Shown here piece by piece: positions 59,718 through 64,000 of a stretch of DNA of 64,000 nt. The DNA is from Jacaranda mimosifolia (Eukaryota > Streptophyta > Magnoliopsida > Lamiales > Bignoniaceae). Numbering within the stretch: position 1 is the first letter of the stretch; each line of letters begins with the position of its first letter. The stretch is taken from positions 16,943,246 to 17,007,245 of the forward strand of contig CM032119.1 of NCBI GenBank assembly GCA_018894105.1, written 5' to 3'. The position numbers were made by a program, and so were the translations under genes. Below the pieces are notes generated by a model that saw only the letters and a program-made list of their open reading frames with translations, was not told where the DNA came from and did no database searches.

Positions 59718-61277
59718 TCATTTTGAACTGCGAGGATAAATCTTCTTTGTTTCATTTATGCCATTCATATTTGTCCCAAATATCATCATATCATCAATAT
59801 ACAAGCACACAATGACACCATAATTCTTTGTGAATTTAGAATAAATACACTTATCCGTATTATTATGTTTAAACCCATTAGACAAAATAACAGAATCAAA
59901 TTTCTCATGCCACTCTTTTGGTGCTTGTTTCAAGCTATATAATGATTTTACCAACTTGCATAATTTCTTTCCATTTCCAGGAAGAATAAATCCCTCAGGT
60001 TGTTCTAGATATACCTCCTCATCCAAATCACTGTTGAGGAAAGCTGTTTTAACATCAATTTGATGCACACATAAATTATGAATAGATGCTAGAGCGAACA
60101 ATACTTTAATAGATGTTATTCTAACTACTGGTGCATATGTATCAAAACAGCCAATACCTTCCTTTCGTCTAAAACCTTTTGCCACTAACCTAGCCTTAAA
60201 AGTTTGAATAGAACCATCTGTATTGTAATTTATTCGAAAGACCCATTTGTGTCTTATAGGTTTTGAGCCAGGGGGCAAATCTACTAATACCCAAGTATTA
60301 TTAGATAATATTGAGTCCATTTCATCGTTGATTTCCTCCTTCCAGAATGCTACATCTCTAGATGTCACAGCTTCTTTATAGGTTTCAGGATCTCCTTCTA
60401 CATTCAATGTAATAGGCAATTTATTGAGCACTAATTCCCTATTACCCTCAACTAAGAAAATAATAAACTGAGGATCAACAAAGTCTAGTCCCAGGCTCTT
60501 TTCTTTTCTGATCCTTTGACTTCTTCTAGGTTCACTAGAAGATTCAGTTATGTTTCTTTTACCATTAGGTAATGTGTTTTGATCAGTTTGCTGAAGTGTT
60601 TGTATAGTTACATTAGAATCAATGCCAAATTTATTTTCAATAAATTCAACATCCCTTGATTCTACTATCACATTAGAATCAAAGTCTAATAATCTATATG
60701 CTTTAGAATGTTGAGGATATCCTACAAACACACTTTTTATAGCTCTTGGTCCTAACTTTGTCTGTTTAGGATCTGTCACTCTATGAAATGCTAGACAACC
60801 CCAAACTTTAAGGTAACTTAGGTTTGGTTTCCTTCCTTTCCATAATTCATATGGAGATACTTTAAGTTTCTTAGAATATATTCTATTATGTACATGACAT
60901 ACAGTTAGTAAGGCTTCACCCCATAAATTATTAGGCAGTTTAGCATTCAAGATCATTGCATTCACCATATCAACTAGGGTCCTATTTTTTCTTTCTGCCA
61001 AACCATTCTGTTGAGGGGTATATGGCGCACTTATTTCATGTGTGATGCCATTATTTTCACAAAAAGAATTAAATTCGGAAGGAAAATATTCACCCCTTGT
61101 ATCACTTCTTAAAATTTTAATTTTCTTTTCCTTTTGATTTTCTAATTTAGCCTTATAAAGCATAAGCATATCAAAAGCTTGATCTTTTGTTTTCATTAAA
61201 TAAACATAGGTATATCTAGAATAGTCATCAATGAAAGTGATGAAATATCTATTTCCTCCTCTAAAATTCCATTTCAT
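59718..61277 (-). CDS. Copia integrase core and reverse transcriptase (519 codons, partial polyprotein)
   Basis: This is the longest open frame of the window. Integrase: GGNRYFITFIDDYSRYTYVY and ILRSDTRGEYFPSEF hold the two Asp residues, then APYTPQQNGLAERKNRTLVD the Glu of the catalytic triad. KVWGCLAFHRVTDPKQTKLG is the typical C-terminal part. RT: FKARLVAKGFRRKEGIGCFD, VRITSIKVLFALAS, HQIDVKTAFLNSDLDEEVYL and the active-site box LYIDDMMIFG (about 59780-59805), with all catalytic Asp residues kept. The frame shifts after GTNMNGINETKK near 59740. It starts inside the integrase, not at a real initiation site, because the polyprotein is read from gag. The first part of RT (about 60330) also shows a small in-frame loss relative to the usual length. 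Confidence 0.85.
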   Translation of the reverse strand: MKWNFRGGNRYFITFIDDYSRYTYVYLMKTKDQAFDMLMLYKAKLENQKEKKIKILRSDTRGEYFPSEFNSFCENNGITHEISAPYTPQQNGLAERKNRTLVDMVNAMILNAKLPNNLWGEALLTVCHVHNRIYSKKLKVSPYELWKGRKPNLSYLKVWGCLAFHRVTDPKQTKLGPRAIKSVFVGYPQHSKAYRLLDFDSNVIVESRDVEFIENKFGIDSNVTIQTLQQTDQNTLPNGKRNITESSSEPRRSQRIRKEKSLGLDFVDPQFIIFLVEGNRELVLNKLPITLNVEGDPETYKEAVTSRDVAFWKEEINDEMDSILSNNTWVLVDLPPGSKPIRHKWVFRINYNTDGSIQTFKARLVAKGFRRKEGIGCFDTYAPVVRITSIKVLFALASIHNLCVHQIDVKTAFLNSDLDEEVYLEQPEGFILPGNGKKLCKLVKSLYSLKQAPKEWHEKFDSVILSNGFKHNNTDKCIYSKFTKNYGVIVCLYIDDMMIFGTNMNGINETKKIYPRSSK

Positions 61278-61309
61278 TCACATATATCTGAATGAATAAT
61301 TTGTAATAA

Positions 61310-61777
61310 TTAAGAAGATTTTTGAACAGAAGGAAATGATTTCTTGGTCATTTTTGCTTGTATACATATTTCACACTTTTCAGTTCTAGTATCATTGCAA
61401 GAAATTAAACCATGCTTTGACATATACTTAATATAACCAAACTTAACACGTGTCAATCTACCATGCCATAAATTAAAAGAAAAAGGATCAACAAAGTAAG
61501 CCGAATCATTTATTTTATTAGTAACACTCAATTTGAACATGCCATCATAAGAGTAGCCTTTGGCGACAAAGGCACCACTCTTAGAAAATACAACCTTATC
61601 AGACTCTAGAACATCCTTAATTCCTTTGTTACACAACAAATTTGCAGATACAAGGTTCTTCCTAATCTGGGGAACAAAAACAACATTGGTTAGTACTAAT
61701 TTCTTTCCAGAAGTGAAAGATAGTTCAACAGTGCCCCTGCCAAGGACCTTAGCGGTGTTGCCATTTTGCATCATCAC
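61310..61777 (-). pseudogene. Copia pre-integrase zinc region (internal 2)
   Basis: The frame reads VLGRGTVELSFTSGKKLVLT, then LWHGRLTRVKFGYIKYMSKH and TEKCEICIQAKMTKKSFPS. This is the GAG_pre-integrase domain with the HxxxH/CxxC zinc ligands preceding the integrase core. One His of the usual LWHxRLGH is Arg-Val-shifted (LTRV). Confidence 0.8.
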
Positions 61778-62212
61778 TTCTTGCCATCATCAACTTTCTC
61801 CAAGGTCTTGAATAATGCTTGGTCATTGCATACATGGACAGTAGCACCAGAATCGTACCACCAGTTAGGAAACTTTGTTGCAGCAGCCATGTTCAACTCA
61901 GTGATCATACCAATGTGCAAATTAGAAATTATGGCAACAATGGCATTCTCTGTATCAACCATATATTGGCATTTTCTATGCTCTACTTCTTTTTGTAGCG
62001 GCAATCACGTTTAAGATGGCCCCTTTTTCTGCAATTATAGCATGACTTATTGGTCTTGTATTTCTTTGTTTCAAAACCAATAGTCTCCTAGAAGTTCCTT
62101 TCCTTTTCCTTCCTTTAGGCACGTCTTCTCCAGACTTCTTTCCTCTTGAACTGGGCTTCTTTTCATCCATATAGTTCACCTTGGAGAAAGTTTCAGCATG
62201 CCTTTTCTGCAA
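61774..62212 (-). pseudogene. Copia protease and knuckle (internal 2)
   Basis: The protease motif is NWWYDSGATVHVCNDQALF (about 61805-61870), with the catalytic D-S-G intact. Upstream, in another frame, CYNCRKRGHLKRDC (about 62000-62045) forms a full CCHC knuckle. A frame change therefore lies between gag and protease. Confidence 0.8.
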
Positions 62213-62304
62213 AATTTGAGTGTCCCCCTCGATCCTTAAATGCTTTTGAAACTATTCCAAATTAAAATCTTTGGTTGTATGAAGCATTTTCTTTCTGTAA
62301 TAAT

Positions 62305-62598
62305 TCCAAATTAAAATATAATTCTAATTTAATCCACGCCGCATTCTGCATGTGCAAAGTGCTAAGTGCTAAGTCTTGATTATTAAATATATATATATTA
62401 TTTGAGCAATATATATATATAATTCCCATGCACCTGGACACTCTCAAAAACCTTAAAATAATCTGTAAGCTTAACAAGGGATTCACCTAATAAAGAGACT
62501 CCCCTTTTCTTATTTTTTCAATGTGGGATTGAGATCCCGAAGAATTCTCATCTCTTCTCCACTTAACATACTATGTAGAGTCCTAATTAATTCCAACT
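62305..62598 (-). repeat. Copia LTR 3 (truncated)
   Basis: This matches the outer 290 bp of LTR 2 (about 58076-58367). Its last base is T where LTR 1 and LTR 2 have A. It joins gag sequence directly at 62305-62309, sharing TCCAA with both parents of the junction. Confidence 0.8.
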
Positions 62599-62639
62599 GT
62601 ACCAATCAAGTAATGAAAATTACAAAGATAATTTGAACT

Positions 62640-64000
62640 GAAGTACGATGGTATGATATGATTGGTGAATGAGGATGCAAAATGACAAAAAAGAATAGCA
62701 AAGCAGTGAGTAGGACATTGCCCAAGAACAAGAAAAGTGAAAAGTTGCTGGTCTCCTCCAAGATAGACTTCTATCAACTTTCGCAGGTCAGCAAGAGTGG
62801 AATCCTTCAAAACCTTTACACTATGTTTGGTTCAAGGATTTTGATGGGAAAAAGCAAAGAAAATACTAAGGAAAATATTTTTGATTGTTTAGTTAGTAAG
62901 GAAAATGCTAAAGAAAGGAAAACTTAGGGAAAAATATAATGGATTTGAGGAAAATAAGTTTTCATCACAACATGGGGGGGAAAATGAGGGAAAAGTCCAT
63001 TTGAGCTCTTTCTCCTTTTCCAACACATTTGTCTTCCATTCTTTTCTTCATTATTTTCTTCTACAACCAAACAAGTTTGAGATTTTATATATCTTTACTT
63101 TCGTTTTCTTTTTCCCTAATATTTTACTTTCCTAATCAAATTCTTTAAGCTAAACATAGTGTTAATGTGGTGATAAACTTTCCAGGATTTTCCTTTGATG
63201 CCTCCCATTTCACATATACTTCAATATCATCAGACATTTCATTCAAAGGATTGTGATTCTCCTTCAAATTCTTTGCAATCTCATCCTGTTCTCCCCCTTT
63301 CTGATTCATCTCAATTTTATCTGACATCAAGAGATCTTTGGAGATACTCATGAAGTTGGGAGGTTTGATTGAGCATTCTTGAAGCAGAATCTTCTGTATT
63401 GGCCTTTGGTGGGTAAGACATGGAAATATTAGCTAAGCTTGTTCTAGCGGGCATGGGAGTGTTGTTGCACTGAGAAAATTCCCTCTAATTTCCACTGAGA
63501 GTAAAAATATTTTGAATCCTTAACTGACGAGAAGAGGCTGGATCCTCAGGATTTTCAAGCTCATTATACAACCTGGAACCTTCGAGTTCTAATGTATCCT
63601 TAAAATAGTCGGATTTGTCTGGATTTTGAATCAAAACTTCTGGTGTAGCAATAATCTTTTTTTCCTCAATTACGTCCTTCTGCACTTCTTTATCCAGGAG
63701 GTTGTCCTTATCTTCCTCCTCATTTTCATAACTTTTGATACCCTTCTTCCTCATAGACAGTGGTCAAGATGCTTTATTGGGAAAACCATGTATTCCTTCA
63801 GTGAAGTTGTTCATATAAGGGTAGCCTGAGACAGCAGATGTTCCATTGATTTCTATTTTATGAATCACATTTGTTTCCATATCAATTCATTTGTCCAAAT
63901 CCATGGACTTAACCATATCTGATTCTTCAGAACAAACCTCCAGAAGTCTTCTCATAAAACTTCCACCTTCCATATCAACTGATCTACTCCTGGCCCTTGA
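62640..64000 (-). pseudogene. Exons of a conserved plant gene (possibly kinesin-like C-terminal part), damaged
   Basis: On the minus strand, the frame from the window edge reads MEGGSFMRRLLEVCSEESDM, then SGYPYMNNFTEGIHGFPNKA. It continues in 63485-63754 with EEDKDNLLDKEVQKDVIEEK. A TAG stops it at 63485-63487, but the same frame continues (REFSQCNNTPMPARTSLANI) to about 63317. A frame change near 63330-63350 leads into 63145-63351 (MSDKIEMNQKGGEQDEIAKN ... VYVKWEASKENPGKFITTL). There a MITE cuts the frame at 62819-63161, which then resumes as KVLKDSTLADLRKLIEVYLG. The acidic, Lys/Glu-rich first part is probably disordered; the end looks folded. The kinesin link is recollection only. Confidence 0.5.
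62819..63161. mobile_element. MITE with TTA target duplication, inside an exon
   Basis: The 343-bp element begins CACTATGTTTGGTT and ends AGCTAAACATAGTG, inverted copies of each other (with one or two mismatches). It is flanked by TTA at 62816-62818 and 63162-63164. It has no coding capacity. A 3-bp duplication fits both PIF/Harbinger (Tourist) and CACTA-type MITEs; the TTA target favours the first and the CACTA start the second. Confidence 0.8.

Larger units (their letters stand above)
58368..62304 (-). pseudogene. Copia internal region 2 (gag-pol)
   Basis: From the right: the last part of gag with a good knuckle (about 62000-62050), protease (61774-62004), pre-integrase zinc region (61310-61777), a long open integrase-RT frame (59718-61277), RT end and RNase H (58988-59653). 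The start of gag and most of the 5' LTR are deleted at 62305. Immediately before LTR 2 lies a purine tract (AAATGGGGGAT on the minus strand, 58368-58380). Confidence 0.85.
53566..62598 (-). mobile_element. Ty1/copia composite with three LTRs and two internal regions
   Basis: The order on the plus strand is LTR (53566-54275), internal 1 (54276-57637), LTR (57638-58367), internal 2 (58368-about 62304), truncated LTR (about 62305-62598). The outer flanks carry the same 5-mer GTACC (53561-53565 and 62599-62603), so the whole block behaves as a single insertion. Both internal regions encode copia proteins on the minus strand and share long stretches in order. Each has a different internal deletion, so neither is complete. 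Confidence 0.85.

Noticed and set aside
1..64000. CRISPR arrays, phage genes, bacterial operons, tRNA or rRNA genes
   Set aside because: None is present. The only tRNA-like promoter motifs are in the SINE.

Overview
The window is AT-rich plant nuclear DNA, most likely from a eudicot. It is dominated by transposable elements. Only about 6 to 7 kb looks like ancestral host sequence, and both host genes I can see are broken. The plant assignment rests on Ty3/gypsy chromoviruses and Tat-type elements, Ty1/copia, an L1-type LINE with a plant-style C-terminal RNase H domain, MULE transposase, Helitrons with CTAG ends, and introns with plant-like GT-AG borders. I see no rRNA, tRNA, CRISPR array or bacterial operon.

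Layout, left half. Positions 1-4155 hold Helitron-derived AT-rich DNA with one 1.6-kb Helitron (1188-2787) and stacked 5' termini. Positions 4156-8965 are a long LTR, a primer-binding site and a decayed gag of a Tekay/Del-like gypsy element. Two Helitrons lie head to tail at 10054-13194. Positions 13477-15090 are a second, truncated LTR related to the one at 4156. From 15096 to 23698 a Tat-lineage gypsy element lies on the minus strand, with LTR, PBS, gag, protease, RT, two RNase H domains and integrase, then a 3' tandem-repeat region and an antisense extra ORF. Positions 23930-28400 are a decayed MULE (MuDR-type) transposase gene.

Layout, right half. A plus-strand RRM-repeat protein pseudogene (about 29521-38960) is interrupted by a Reina-like chromovirus (29611-35160) and carries a SINE (35941-36053) in an intron. 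A large Helitron (39387-53041) follows. Nested inside it are a TIR element (39669-44587), which itself holds a 2.2-kb solo LTR and a 1.1-kb internal tandem duplication, and a 5'-truncated LINE (44797-about 48540). A minus-strand host pseudogene (exons at 53219-53491 and about 62650-64000) is split by a three-LTR copia composite (53566-62598) flanked by a GTACC target duplication. A 343-bp MITE (62819-63161) sits inside one of its exons.

The two host genes converge (RRM gene on plus, the other on minus), so the Helitron lies in what was their intergenic space. Every transposon coding region shows stops, frameshifts or altered catalytic residues, so nothing here appears able to move by itself. 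The best-preserved reading frame is the 519-codon copia integrase/RT ORF at 59718-61277 (minus).
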